Origin: Flammulina velutipes
Lineage: Eukaryota > Basidiomycota > Agaricomycetes > Agaricales > Physalacriaceae
DNA: 64,000 nucleotides
Assembly (NCBI GenBank): GCA_011800155.1
Contig: JAALGH010000011.1
Span: 930,001 to 994,000, forward strand
Direction: 5' to 3'
The notes under the pieces were generated by a model. The model saw nothing but the letters and a program-made list of their open reading frames with translations. It was not told the origin of the DNA and did no database searches. Made by a program: the position numbers and the translations under genes. How positions within the stretch are numbered: position 1 is the stretch's first letter; each line of letters opens with the position of its first letter. Positions 36,117-49,799 of this stretch are shown piece by piece.

Positions 36117-37138
36117 CTATTCATCTATCCCGGGGTAAAGACAATGCCGATCTAAATCCCCACATTCTTCTCCCGTTCTCTTGTTGACTTTGGTTATAAC
36201 CAACACGAAACGGCTGTTCTTTCGACCATCGTAGACTGGTATGCCGTCTCCATCTAGCGGTATCATCGGCCTAGCAGATGGGGCATTACGGTAGAGCATC
36301 GCGTTGAGCGGCAACGTCGCTGATTTATGCACCTCCTCCTTGTAGGCGTCGTATGCGACTCGATAGTTCGGGTCGTTTTCTTTCTCCGTACGGCATTTTA
36401 AAGGACTGACGCCCCACCTACAATGTTCCAGTTATGTATTCGTTTTGAGCGATTAACGTACTCGGCTTCAAATTGGCGAGCGACGTCTTGAGGAGGAACG
36501 TTCGCCAACTTTCCTGCCGCTTCGTAGTATTCAAAGAGTGTTTGGACCATCGCCGAGGCAGCGAGCTCGGTCTGCTTCCTCTCAGAGAAGGGCCGACGGA
36601 CGTTGCCCCCCAGGCCAGAGTTTGACAATGTGACTTCGACATTCCTTCAGAACAATTTAGATGAAGACTATCGCGTTAAGAAAAGACACACCGTTAGCAT
36701 GAGACCGACGATAGAATTCGGGGTCACTGCGTAGTCCCACTGTCCACGACCGTAGATGATGAAGTATCTGGTGCTTTTCTGGTAGAATGCTAGTTGTGCA
36801 GCGAGTGCGTCTTTGGGCAGGGCCAAAGGTTGTGATGCATCTCCTTCTGTTTCCGGTGTGCTGGCCGTGATAATAGTAGGCGAGTCAATACTACTATCGA
36901 CCGTGACCACTGGATTCGTAGCAGCAAAGTCTTTGGGGCCAATCTTTCCAATGTCCAAGAACCGCTTATAGTAGTCGACAGTAGGCCTAGAAACTGTCAT
37001 GAGTTTCTTCAAACGCGCCTCAGAGAGAGTCCAGTCATTCCGATTCCTCAAAGCTGCCAAGATTTTCTGCCGTCCAGGCGGGGCGGCAAACTGATCTAGC
37101 GCTTGGAAGACTTGATCGTCTGTTGGGCTTGTAGACAT
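36117..37138 (-). CDS. Unrecognised conserved-looking protein, 310 aa
   Basis: Three exons, 36690-37138, 36462-36644 and 36117-36417, all in phase. The N-terminal 60 residues (ALRNRNDWTLSEARLKKLM, then SRPTVDYYKRFLDIG) are helical. A TPNSIVGLMLT segment precedes SNSGLGGNVRRPFSERKQTE, and the C-terminus is mixed alpha/beta. Splicing gives one continuous frame with no stop, which argues that it is real. No signal peptide, membrane segment or known catalytic motif. Function unknown. Confidence 0.6.
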
Positions 37139-37385
37139 ATCACTCTTATGAGTGTTTCTGAAAGAAAAGTACGCGAAGACGAAGTAACGTAAGTTCGAAG
37201 TTGGTTGCCGTTCGGCGTTGAGATGATCCCTGGTCCAAACTTGAGTGACACGATCACATGATCCTCCGTCAATCCTCCTCTTCGGGTTCCTATCCTCGGT
37301 ACAACCCCTTATTCATTCTTAAACAACATAAATGATACATCTGTAACCATACAACGCAATAAATTAATGATATAAACAATAGGAA

Positions 37386-37997
37386 TCAATCGGACTCGAA
37401 AAAACCAAGACATGGGCTCGAAAGAGGAGACAACAGCGGAGATTCTTCAAGTCCTAGTACAGGCTTGCTGAGCTCCAGTAGTAGACAAGTTTTGGAGGGT
37501 TCCTTCGGAGGCGCCGAGAAAACCACGGCGAGGGGCTGACGTTCCTCCTGAGTATTTTCCGCACCCTCGGGTCGCTGGTATAAGACACCAAATGGCTTCC
37601 TTCCCCTTCGCATCCTCGGGGGCGGTATATAGATACCCCCGTCTTCCCACACGACGAATCCCGGATCATGTTCCGCCTTGGGACCCAGCGCTTTGACATG
37701 CGTGGTCATGAGTTGTGGCGTGGGACGAACGTTCTCATCTGCAAATTGAGAAAGGGGCGATGATGGTACCAAGGGTGCGGAGAGATTAGATCTAGGATAG
37801 ACGATGATGTCGACGTCGTCATCGTTGTTTAAGACGCTTTGGATTTCGGTGCGAGTGGCCACCGAGCGAATAGGAGGATCCGATTCGGAGATTGGTTGTG
37901 TCTGAATTACGGTTACTTGGCGTCAACTGACTGGCGGAGGACGAGCGCTTACCTTGCGTATTGGGAGTCTCTTCATTGGGCGGAATTTTGGTGGCAT
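37386..37997 (-). CDS. Small protein with RKPFGVLY motif, paralogue A
   Basis: A 186-aa protein from two exons, 37953-37997 and 37386-37901, with a phase-0 intron after codon 15. After a basic start (MPPKFRPMKRLPIRK), it has an RSNLSAPL segment (RxxL), ADENVRPTP, then RRGRKPFGVLYQ at about residue 122, and a Pro/Leu-rich tail. The gene at 56811-57373 has the same plan: a tiny first exon ending in phase 0, an RxxL element, a DEN-P element and RKPFGVLY. They are clearly related. Neither has a recognised domain. Likely nuclear and disordered. Degradation by APC/C is a hypothesis only. Confidence 0.65.
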
Positions 37998-38420
37998 TTT
38001 GCACTGAACAGGCGTTCAAGAGATGATGGGTGCTGGAGGAGAGTATGAAGCGATGAACAAATACCGTTGGTTTATAAATAGAACCCTGACAGTGATTATT
38101 GTTATTGTCCCCGCTAGATTATCAATGTTGTCCATAGCGTATTTAGCAAACAAAGAATGGTGGACTTCATCCGCGTGAACAATACTACAGCCAGGCCACT
38201 TCGATCACAAAGAAGATTCAGAGAAGATACTGGTTGCATTGAACCTCGAAAGCATATACCTAGAGCATGTTTTTGTGCAGCGGCGGCATATTGTAGATAG
38301 CGACTATAGGTACACCCAGTCATACATAAAATACATAGTACATGATCGTAAGGTCATCTAGAGCGGAAATGAACGACAAGTGTAAGAATACCCGAGGTGA
38401 TACACGAAACACAACAACAA
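37998..38420. other. Intergenic
   Basis: 5' region of the RKPFGVLY gene and 3' flank of the Ran1-like kinase. A TATA-like TTTATAAATAG lies near 38071-38081. No gene seen. Confidence 0.5.
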
Positions 38421-40485
38421 TCAAGTAAATAATTTACCAGGTAGGAACCATGGTCGAGAACGAAGGTAGGCGGTCCGTCCCCAGGTCTGCGCGTGTCGGT
38501 CGGAGCAAGTGACTGGTTTTGGGAGCGATAGGTCAGGCCACTTGCCCGTCACAGGCGAGTCTGTGCTCGTGTGGGGAAAGGTGAAGGATAACGCCCCCGG
38601 GAGAGATGAATCTCGAGAGGCTATATGAGGGCGCGGGGGAGGGCTGGGGGAGGGCGTGCGCGATCTGGGAAAGATGTCGAGTATCTTCTTGGTCCTATTG
38701 CTCAGCAACTTGAACTGCTTGGGACACGAAAACGACATCTGAGGAGTGAAGTCAGAGTCCTCGGACGACCCTGAAGAGGTGGCGAAGGATATCCGCTGGG
38801 GATGAACGTGTATCTCCGTAGAAGACCGGCCCACTCGTCCCTCCTCAGCGACCTCGTAGTAACTCCGCGTCGAAGAATAGCGTGACATCGTCTCCGCCGA
38901 GTAGAGAGAAGGGGAAGACATATCCTTGTCAGACGCGTAGCTGGGGTTCAGAATCACAGACTCTGGCATGGCTGGGGATAATTTAGAGTTGTCCTGGGGA
39001 CTGGGAAAGTAGAAGGAGTCATCGTAGCGATCGTATTCGACTGCGGTCTGCATGAAGGATGAGTCGTAGGATTTCATGCTGTGGTTTTGACCATAGTACG
39101 CGTCGGGTGATAAGTTAGTGTTGATCGTGAGTGGGTGGCGGCTGGGCGCGAGGTCGGAGATGCGTGCTTTGTCGCAGAAGGTAGTGTCCTGACTATTCGG
39201 CGTTGGAGGAAGGGAATAACCTCCAGACCCAGACGTCGACGGCGAGGCTAGGGAGGAGTGTGACGAGTCAGGAGTATGGGGGCGAACAAACAGCGAGGAC
39301 CTCGTGGAGGAGCTATCGGCAGACCACATACATGAGGCGCCCTCCTGAGCCAGCAATTGCCCGTAGCTCGATTCCACTGCGGTCGACGGACTGGCGAAGA
39401 TGATGTCGGAGTCCGTATCTGAGCTCCACCGCGACTGCGGTTCGACTTCCTTCGTGGGAGGGAGCGACGCTGACATTTCCGGCTCGCAGTCGATCTCCAT
39501 TTCTGCCTCCCAGGAGCACCGTGCCATGCTCCCCTCGAAGACGGCATCCTCCGAATAGAACGTAGTCACGTCCTCCATAGCGAGCCGCAGTTCCGCTAGC
39601 GAAAGCCTGCGCGTCCAATCGACTTCTAACATCCGAACGAGGACGGCGTTTATTTCCTCTGAGATTGGGAGGACGGAAGGAAGGAAGTGGTCGGGATCGC
39701 GTAGGTACGCTTGGAAGGTGGGGTCGGTAATGGTGGCTGACTTCCACGGATTGCGACCGGTCGCAAGGTTGAGCAAGATGATACCCAGCGACCACACGTC
39801 ATTTGCCATGGGCGAGTACGTCCCAGATAGAGCAAATTCTCCACCCTGACACTCTGATGAAGAGGAGTTAGCGACAACACGCGAAAGCAAGACGTTTAGG
39901 CGTACCAGGGCTCATATGATACACGCTGCCCGTCCGGAACTCAGCGCTGACTTTATCGGTCGTTGCAAGGCCAAAGTCGGTGATGGCGACTCGGAGACCG
40001 TCTTCGAAGCAGAGGACGTTCTCTGGCTTCAGGTCGCGGTGGTAGATTCCCAAAGAGTGGCAATATTCGACTGCGTCAAGCAGCTGTAAGAAGACGTGCC
40101 TGATAAGATGGTCCTGACCAAGATAACGACAGCTGTGTAGAATTTGAGAGAAGAGGTCGTGGTCGGGAGCGTACTCCATGATAATATATATGTGTCGGTG
40201 GTCTTCGACGACGCGATAGAGAGATGCTACATTGGGGTGAGCGCCTGCGATTTGGTGAAGCGAGATTTCGCGGATGTGTATCTGTCGTTGCCGCGATGAC
40301 TGTCCGTAGGGCGTCAGACATTTTACAGCGTATGACTTGGGGGACGCAGTGAAGGTCTCTTCAGCACGGTAAACGATGCCGTAGCCGCCAACGCCGAGTA
40401 CTTCGACCAGCTCGAGCGAACCGTCATCAATGAGGGCGCCTAGTGGTGGATGGCTGGAAGAAGAGGGAGTGGGCTTGGAAGGCAT
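38421..40485 (-). CDS. Ran1/Ksp1-type serine/threonine kinase
   Basis: A 670-aa protein from two exons, 39906-40485 and 38421-39853. The kinase domain spans about residues 20-300: Gly loop GVGGYG (31-36), SYAVKCL (ATP Lys), IYHRDLKPENVL, ITDFGLAT, and in exon 2 NDVWSLGIILLNLATGRNPW. This arrangement, with an ATTDKVSAEFRTGSVYHMSPE activation loop, is typical of the Ran1/Pat1-Ksp1-Vhs1 class that controls meiosis, nutrient response and growth in yeasts. About 370 residues of Ser-rich, acidic tail follow and are probably regulatory. The start was taken at the ATG at 40485; the frame is open slightly further upstream but without another ATG. Confidence 0.92.
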
Positions 40486-41580
40486 GGCAGACAAAAAAGA
40501 AACTGGAAAGGGAGGAGGTCAGCGCCTGGCGAGACATGTACGAAGTTTAGAGCGCGCTTAATAAACCCAGGAATGTAGCCATCAAACGTGACTGACACTC
40601 CCTGGAAGCGTGTAGGACATGAGGTGCTGTGACATTCACTCACCGAACGCGCGACTGAAGGGAGGCGTCGGAAGTCTGGCGTTGCAGAGTGCCGTCGAAC
40701 GTTGACGGAGCAGGAGTCCTTAGCCTCAGGCGAGCGGGGGGAGGATGGCCGAGATGTTCATTCTGTTTATAATTGCAGACGTGCCGAAGGAGGGTAAAAG
40801 GGAAATTCACCCCCGATCTGGGAGAGTGCCAGAGTGTGGCGATCGACCGGTGATCACTGCGACCGAGACAAGGTTCCATAGCAAAACTCGTATGCGGATG
40901 ATACGAATAGGAATTTGACAAGAGCGGAACTGAGACAATGCATTCTGTGCAATCATACCAAGGGGGCCGCCGACGTAGACTGGCGATATCTGCATAAGAG
41001 ATGACGAGCTTGAAGACATTGACTCGGATGCCCCTCCAATGTTGAGGAATGGAGGAACGAGTAGCAAGACATTGGAACCAGAATCTGCCAGAATCTGTAC
41101 AAAGGGTCCATAGGCTTCCGCGACAATGGAAAACTTTGTCATTTCGAGGGCCTAGTGGCCGCCATACTTTCAAGAAATGAACACTGGGAGGGCGACCATT
41201 GTCGATAGGTCATCTTCAGCCTGAGCAATAGGGGATTTGGTTGTAAGCGAATAGATTTACAATGGCCCCGACAATAAACACACGCTGGACAATTGTTGAT
41301 TGTCGATTCTTGCACGTTGGACAAAAGACATTTGTGCCGAGCGGGCAATATCGGAAGGTGAAGGTCACTAAATCACGTGGTGAGCGTGCGGCTTTGTTGT
41401 GGCTTATTTGTGGTTCCTGGCGCAAACAAAATCTTCTTGAAATACATAAGAGGTCCCTTGTCTTCGTTCACCATCGTCAAGCGACATCAAGCGTCCGTTG
41501 CCATCGTCTCGCACAGCCACGAGCGCTTGCCACCCTGCTTACCACTCACGACTAAAATCCATATCTCTTCTTCTCGCGTC
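40486..41580. other. Intergenic, divergent, 1.1 kb
   Basis: Lies between the Ran1-like kinase (-) and the KEN-box protein (+). A minus-strand ATG ORF of 111 codons at 40807-41142 and overlapping ORFs at 41139-41348 have no recognisable features. They could be 5' leader exons or chance. Otherwise both promoters. Confidence 0.45.
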
Positions 41581-42475
41581 ATGGCCGCTCGAAGCTTCAC
41601 CATCTTCCAGGATGACGACGTTGCACCGCCAACAGTCACGACTAGGACGACCCCCGTCACGCGCTCCATGACCGCCACGTTGTCTAATGCCATTAACACT
41701 CTTGCCACCATCGTCGCAGAGGCCGATAAAGAAAACCTTCATCCACTGACTGGTGAACGCGCCGGCCCTACACCCGATGGCACAGGCAAGAAACGCAAGA
41801 ACAGTGTATCCTCAGTCAAGACTCTCGCACCGCTCGAGAGCAAGGCGACAAAGTTGGCCGATGCCGAGCCTGAATTGAAGAAGCGGAAGCCGCTGTCGTC
41901 GGGCACAGCCGTTCGTAAGCCTAAGGCTGGGAAGAAGGACGTCAAGGGTGCGAGGAAGGTCAGCAAGCGCTCTTCGCGTGCGCCGTCGCCGATGCCCAAG
42001 GTCGACGAGGAGGTCGAGGTCGAAAGGGACAACAACTCCCTCACCCAGCGCGAGATTGATGCCAAGTGCTACGACCTTACCGTCAAGCCTTTGGCCGACG
42101 TCTCCCAGGCCTTCTCCCAGCGCTCCCCCTTGCAGTGGCTCGAGGAAGAATTTGAAGAAAGCGAAGAGGCTAAAATCCAGTTTGCAAAGGTGCGTTTATA
42201 TATCTCTTGCCACTCCGCATCGTCTCATCTCCATATAGGAAGTATCTCTGGAACCCGAATTCCGCGACATCTACACTCCCGCTAGTGTCGGTCTTGCCGC
42301 CAGCGAATCGACCACCACTCCCGACAATGTGTTAACTACGCCCGAGCGCAAACATATCTGCCATGCCTTCACGTTCTCCTCCCCCGTTCGTATGATGAAC
42401 AAGGCGAAAATGGTCAGGTCGGCTTCAGTTCCCCGCCTTGCCATCCCTGCCCTCACCGCGAGCGCGTCTTCCTGA
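41581..42475 (+). CDS. Basic nuclear-type protein with a KEN box
   Basis: A 281-aa protein from two exons, 41581-42189 and 42239-42475. The N-terminus reads MAARSFTIFQDDD. ADKENLHPLTGE at about residues 48-59 contains a KEN box followed by a downstream Pro, the pattern recognised by APC/C activators. Residues 65-150 are very Lys/Arg-rich with KKRK-type nuclear signals. The acidic block EEEFEESEEAK lies near residue 195. The C-terminal part has several S/TP sites. No enzymatic domain. Overall it looks like a disordered, cell-cycle-regulated nuclear protein. Family unknown to me; degradation by APC/C is a hypothesis. Confidence 0.7.
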
Positions 42476-43331
42476 TATACCACCATTCATTCCATCAAAT
42501 ATCCTCTTATTTATCCAAACACTGATATCACTCATGCACCTGCACCTGTACTGCATTACATTGCATACTGTCCTCACATCCATTTTCCCTTTGCATTTTT
42601 TCTCGTTGCATGCATCTTGCTTTGCTCACGTATATTTATCGCCCGTCGTTTATTTGCTACACCCGTACAGATATCTATATCCTGGGCCTTCAGCATTCTT
42701 CAACTTGTATAACATCATTCTCGTTTCCAATCAATGGATTCCTTTGGGTACCCACTGCCATTTGTTGTTTATCTATCACTCGAAGCCTTTTCTAATATTT
42801 GTATCCGCCGCCAAGTCCCGATGATGAAGCGACAAGCTTCAGATAACGAATATCGATGAGGCACAGTTGCGCTGACACGAACGTTGGAGGGAAAGAAAAG
42901 AGGATAATCCATAGCCTGGGTGACGCACGTCAACACCGCAGAGTCGAGACTGTAACGATGAAGCGTTCGGCATAGATCGGTATACAGTACGAAAGTCTGT
43001 ACTAGTCGGACTGTGGCGATACTGTGCTAGAATTTAAGGCATTAAAATAGACATTACTTCGCAAAAGGATGTCTACAGAGCCAGTACAGACCCCAGCGAG
43101 TCCAAAGGGAACTGCCAACGTGATCGTGTAGCGCTACGTGACACTGCTGTGACGCCTCCTCAGCGCTAATCTTGACGTTCGTTATCTCGTTCCCGCCATA
43201 TGGTACCAGTGGCGCTCCGCACGGAAGTAATGTACTTTTTATCTATTGATGCGTCGAGTTATTTAAAAGCTTTGATTCCTCCAGGATGATTCTTCTGCCA
43301 CCTTGCTTCTCTTTGCCAGTCCCAATCTACG
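42476..43331. other. Intergenic
   Basis: About 850 bases between two plus-strand genes. The first 350 bases are C/T-rich. No gene seen. Confidence 0.5.
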
Positions 43332-45799
43332 ATGGGCAAGCTCTTGGACCGCCTAGAAGTCGCGCATGAACCGGGCTTGACGCATAAACAGCTTTTTCTC
43401 AGTGTATGATATGGAATCGCGATCGTTTGGCATCTAACTTATCAATTATCAATGTAGAATGAGGATCTCGCGCCTGTTCCCCCCGAAAAGCGACTGTGGA
43501 AGGCGTGGAACTTCGTGGCATTGTGAGTGTTCTGAAGTAGGACTAGGACCTGACATACTCACCCGTTTATTTCTAGTTGGATCGCAGACAGCTTTAACAT
43601 TAACACGTATGTTTTAGTGCCTTTTACTATGCCTTATATCTCTTCAACGACGTATTCACAGATGGATGATCGTATCTTCGATGGTCCAGAATAAGCTTTC
43701 TTGGTGGCAAGCCTGGGTCTGTGTATGGCTAGGCTACGGAGCAGTCGCACCTTTCATCGTGCTGAACGCCCGGCCCGGAGCTATCTTCCATGTCACTTTC
43801 CCTGTTGTGGCGCGAACGAGCTTCGGACTTTACGGCAGTCTTTGGTGCACGTTCAATCGTGGCGCGATGGCCTGGTGCGTGTTTTACTTTTTACCTCCAT
43901 GGCATTAGTAGGACGAAACTCACATTGGCATGTAGTATATGGTACGGCGTCCAGGCTAGCATCGGCGGAAGTTGCATGTTCGTGATGTTGAGATCCATTT
44001 GGCCGAGTGTCAATAACATTCGCAAGTCCCCCCCTCCTGGCTGTCTAGCGAAATTAATTGTCGTGTCCTCTTTAGCCGATCATATGCCTGCATCCGCTGG
44101 GATCTCTACGAAAGACTTTATGTGCTTCTTCCTCTTCTGGCTGATATCCCTGCCAGCGATATGGTTTCCAATTCACCAGATGTATGTTGCCACTTTTCGG
44201 GGGGCTGATCGCCACTAAATTCCCATTGACAGTCGTCACCTCTTCACCCTCAAGTCTATCGTCGCGCCCACTGCGGGAATCGCGTTTTTCATATGGTGCA
44301 TCGTCAAAGCCAAAGGCGTCGGGCCCATCATCAGCAAACCCGGGGAGCTCCAAGGCTCCGACTTGGGATGGGCGATGGTATCGAGTCTCATGTCGTGCAT
44401 CAGCAACATGGCCACCCTGGTCACGTACGTACCGATCGCTGTGCGCGTTTCCGGTGTGCTCAAACTGCGTGTTTTGTTTGTTGGTGATTATAGGAATGCG
44501 CCGGATTTCTCTTCCCGCGCGCAGCGTCCGTCTGCGGCGCTGTGGCCTCAACTTATCTCCGTGCCTGTGTCGTTTTCGCTCGTCAGCTTCATTGGGATTG
44601 TTGTTAGTTCGTCGTCTGAAACGATATATGGGGAAGCTATTTGGTCGCCCATCGATTTGCTTAATAGGTTTTTGGATGATTCACCCTCGAGTGCAACACG
44701 CTTCGGTGTGAGTTTGTGGCGTTGGAGGTCTTATGGCCGAGGTACTTACGACGGATTTTAGGTCTGGTTCATAGCCTTTTCGTTCATTATAGCTCAGGTC
44801 AGTCTCTTAACTTCTACTCCACATCTCTGGAGTAATAAATGTGTTCTAGCTCGGGTATGCTTCGCAATGTGGCCATTGTGGATAGGGTCAACTAACGCTA
44901 TTTCACAGCACGAATATTTCTGCGAACTCAATCAGTGCCGGATGTGATCTAACAGCGCTGTTTCCTCGTTACATTGTTCGTACTGCGGCACCTCGCGTTG
45001 AACCTCCTTAACACATCTTGGCAGAATATCCGACGGGGTGGCTACGTGGCCGCTATAGTCGGGCTCTGCATGATGCCTTGGAAACGTAGGTCCATTCGTT
45101 CACCCCTTCAGAATTGCCATGTAGCATGCTGATCTATTTCTCGCAGTGTTGGAAAGCAGCAATAGTTTTACGTCCTATCTATCTGCATACTCTGTGTTCC
45201 TAAGCTCTATCGCTGGAGTAATGGTACGCCTTCCCCCTTGGATCCTAGATTGCATTGGCGCTGATACTCCAGAAGATCATGGAGTACTACGTGATTCGAC
45301 GGGGTACATATCGCGTTGCAGACCTTTATCGCACTGATAAAGATGGGTGGTATTGGTATACCTTTGGGTTTAACTTCCGGTACGCTTCCTCTCAAGCTCT
45401 CCATGCATAATCACTAACTAGTTGATATAGCGCGTATGCCGCCTACATCGCAGGTATTCTGATCAATGTTGTTGGATTTGCCGGTGCAAGTGAGTCGTCC
45501 GTTTCACTTATATGATCTCCAGTTACTGACGCGTCAATTCACTGAAAGCGGGACGCGATGTACCATTAGCCGCCACTAGGATATACGAAATGTCCTTCTT
45601 CACGGGCTTTGGCGTCTCATCGGTCGTCTACATCCTCCTCAACTACATTTTCCCTGTCCCAGGACCGGGCATAGCGTCCAAATTCCGGGAAGTCAACTTG
45701 TCCGAGGAGGATGTGTACGATGAGACCACAGGGGACGATCACAAAAAGAGCGATGATGAGAAGCATTCATATGTAGCCGAAGAAGTACGGGAAGTCTGA
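43332..45799 (+). CDS. NCS1-family nucleobase permease (uracil/allantoin/uridine type)
   Basis: A 545-aa membrane transporter from 16 exons, first 43332-43403 and last 45549-45799. It reads through the family landmarks: LEVAHEPGLTHKQLFLSNEDL, then PEKRLWKAWNFVAFWIADSF, SFNINTWMIVSSMVQ, and ARPGAIFHVTFPVVAR with about 12 hydrophobic segments. The closest class is the Fur-type NCS1 proton symporters (yeast FUR4, DAL4, FUI1). Splicing is unusual: exon 10 is only 5 nt (44850-44854), and the intron at 44022-44075 starts GCAAGT (a GC-AG intron). All 16 exons sum to an open frame. Both termini are cytosolic and acidic or charged. The substrate cannot be told from sequence. Confidence 0.92.
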
Positions 45800-45988
45800 T
45801 TTGTTTTGGGGGGTTGTATTTCTCCTATATAATGATATGTATGTTGTCCTTGTGCAGAGCCTTCTTTTGGGGTATAGTCCATCATTTGGAACTTGAAGAC
45901 GGTGATTTCCCAAGTGACTGTTTAGGAAGGAAATGATGGCGGATGGAGTCGGACCCCTTTTCGTCCAGACTCCCATTTGCAGCGCTAA

Positions 45989-47935
<1,947 letters not shown>

Positions 47936-48190
47936 TTTGTATGGCTTTGGAACATTTGGCAGATGTACTAACAAAATTTGTAGAATTGTATTACTTTATA
48001 GCTCCAGGCAATAGGCGACCGCTCGACTACTTACACTTAGAGGGTAATTAGCCTTGACCTGTGATGTATAGATAGAAAAGAGGATAATGCTTTATATTGT
48101 TTAGCAATAAACTACATATCAAGTCCGAAGTCGGCAGCGAAGGAACACTCAGAGAACTGTGGCGTCAAACACGTGATTTCTCGGCCCTTG

Positions 48191-48769
48191 TCAATCGACA
48201 TGCATGCTCAGCCATATGGCGCTCCTGCCTCCCTCTTCATGCTCCTCTACCTCCATAAAACCAAGAGTTTCATACAGGTTCTTGGCTGGATTATCCTTGT
48301 AAACTTCAACGGCCACATATTTGCCCTCCTCCTCTGTTGGACAGCTCTTTACCCACTCCAATGCACTCTCGAACATCCGCTTGGCCAGCCCTTTCCTCCT
48401 GTGGTCTGGGTGCACCCACAAACCTGCCAAAAAGAAAGCTCTCCGTCCCTCCTGCCTGGCGACTACCGGTAGATGCGTAATCGTCTCATTCGTCGATATG
48501 AGCATCGCAGCTGTAGCCACCCAAGGCGGTATTTCTGAATCCCCCGCAGCTGCCACTACCGTATAGGCATTCGGATTGTTGATGCGCCTGATGTTATCCT
48601 CCCTTGGGTACTTGGACGCATTCTGGAATGTCGTTCTGAAGGAAGATGGATCGACTTGGAGGCCAGTTAGACGAATGGCGATCCAGCGATCGACGTACTC
48701 GGAGGACGCAGGGATTGGGATTGGGAACACTGTGTAAGTCGTGGGGTGTGGGATGTTAGGTGACTGCAT
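48191..48769 (-). CDS. GNAT family N-acetyltransferase
   Basis: Single-exon gene, 192 aa from the ATG at 48769. It shows the GNAT acetyl-CoA site LWVHPDHRRKGLAKRMFESA (about residues 117-136), preceded by a central strand and followed by the end motif DNPAKNLYETLGF. About 75 residues of lead-in carry the first strands. Acceptor substrate unknown. It converges with the PFK-2 gene, with 255 bp between stops. Confidence 0.88.
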   Translation of the reverse strand: MQSPNIPHPTTYTVFPIPIPASSEYVDRWIAIRLTGLQVDPSSFRTTFQNASKYPREDNIRRINNPNAYTVVAAAGDSEIPPWVATAAMLISTNETITHLPVVARQEGRRAFFLAGLWVHPDHRRKGLAKRMFESALEWVKSCPTEEEGKYVAVEVYKDNPAKNLYETLGFMEVEEHEEGGRSAIWLSMHVD

Positions 48770-49194
48770 GATCAATGTTGGACTGGAGGTTTGGAGTCAA
48801 ATACTCTGTCCTTATCATTCGTCGAGTCATTCCTAGTCAAGTCGAGTCAATTTTCATGAGTTCCTGACCAACACGACTTATCAGCTCCGTCCAGGTATAC
48901 AAGACGGACCATATTCGAGCGTGTGGACACACAAAGGACGTTGGGATATCGACAAACCAAGTGAGTCTGATGCCATCACTTCTCTCATTGTATTCCTCAT
49001 CACCCACAGGCAATACTCAAGAGCGCCCTTCTTCCTAATACCAGAAGGCAATGCAACTTACAATGCTTTTCTAGCTCTTGTTCCCCGCTGAATCACGAAC
49101 TTCTCACGACCATGGCAGTATAAAAGGACAGAACACCCTTACCGCCACAAACTAACGTCCATCTCGCGCGCCAACACTCTTCCTCTCCGTTCTC
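48770..49194. other. Intergenic, divergent
   Basis: Holds the promoters of the GNAT gene (-) and the small ORF gene (+). A TATAAAAG lies at 49119-49126, about 70 bp before the ATG at 49195. Confidence 0.5.
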
Positions 49195-49530
49195 ATGCCT
49201 CCATCGGATCCACTCTTTGCTCTCTTCGCGCCTCTCTTCTCCGACCTCGCAGAGGACGCATGGGACAACCTCCATATCTACTTCCCGCTCCCTCCTGGCG
49301 TCTGTCCTGTGCTCATCGAATCGGAAGCATCTCAGACTCAGGATTGGGTAGACTACATCGACGCCCTATATCTACAAGAGTCCTTGGATTCTCAGACCCC
49401 CACAACTCCTCGGCCGCAACGAAAACATTCACTCGTGCCTATAACCCATTCTCCTTCTTCGTTGGATGGTCCCGACAGTGCGACTGTTAGAATCAGTAAA
49501 GGCTCGGTTTCCAGTGGGTCGAACTGTTGA
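49195..49530 (+). CDS. Small hypothetical protein, 111 aa
   Basis: An uninterrupted ATG frame of 111 codons with a well-placed TATA box upstream. The N-terminal half, DPLFALFAPLFSDLAEDAWDN then LHIYFPLPPGVCPVLIES, is hydrophobic and acidic in alternation. The C-terminal half is Ser/Pro/Thr-rich and probably disordered. No known domain. Evidence for coding is the TATA placement and absence of a stop; it could still be chance. Confidence 0.45.
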   Translation: MPPSDPLFALFAPLFSDLAEDAWDNLHIYFPLPPGVCPVLIESEASQTQDWVDYIDALYLQESLDSQTPTTPRPQRKHSLVPITHSPSSLDGPDSATVRISKGSVSSGSNC

Positions 49531-49799
49531 CTGCTTTGTATGTATCATGGCGAATGACTTTTATGACGGACGACTGCCGGCCTTGTACTACTATATCTGT
49601 ATGTAACTGTAGCACCTTGCGCTACTATTCGAATCATTGGGGAAAGATTGATAACAATAGCACCTTCTTCAAAATTTTATCACACTCTATAGTGAATTTG
49701 GTGGTTTCGGTATGTGTGGCGTAGACCGTATTGATCAAAATAACGTAGCGCCACATGATAAATAAACCAACTACTAAACAGGTTCTCGATATATATCCA

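Noticed and set aside
40807..41348. Minus-strand ORFs between the Ran1-like kinase and the KEN-box gene
   Set aside because: No family feature and no splicing that joins them; likely chance or leader sequence.
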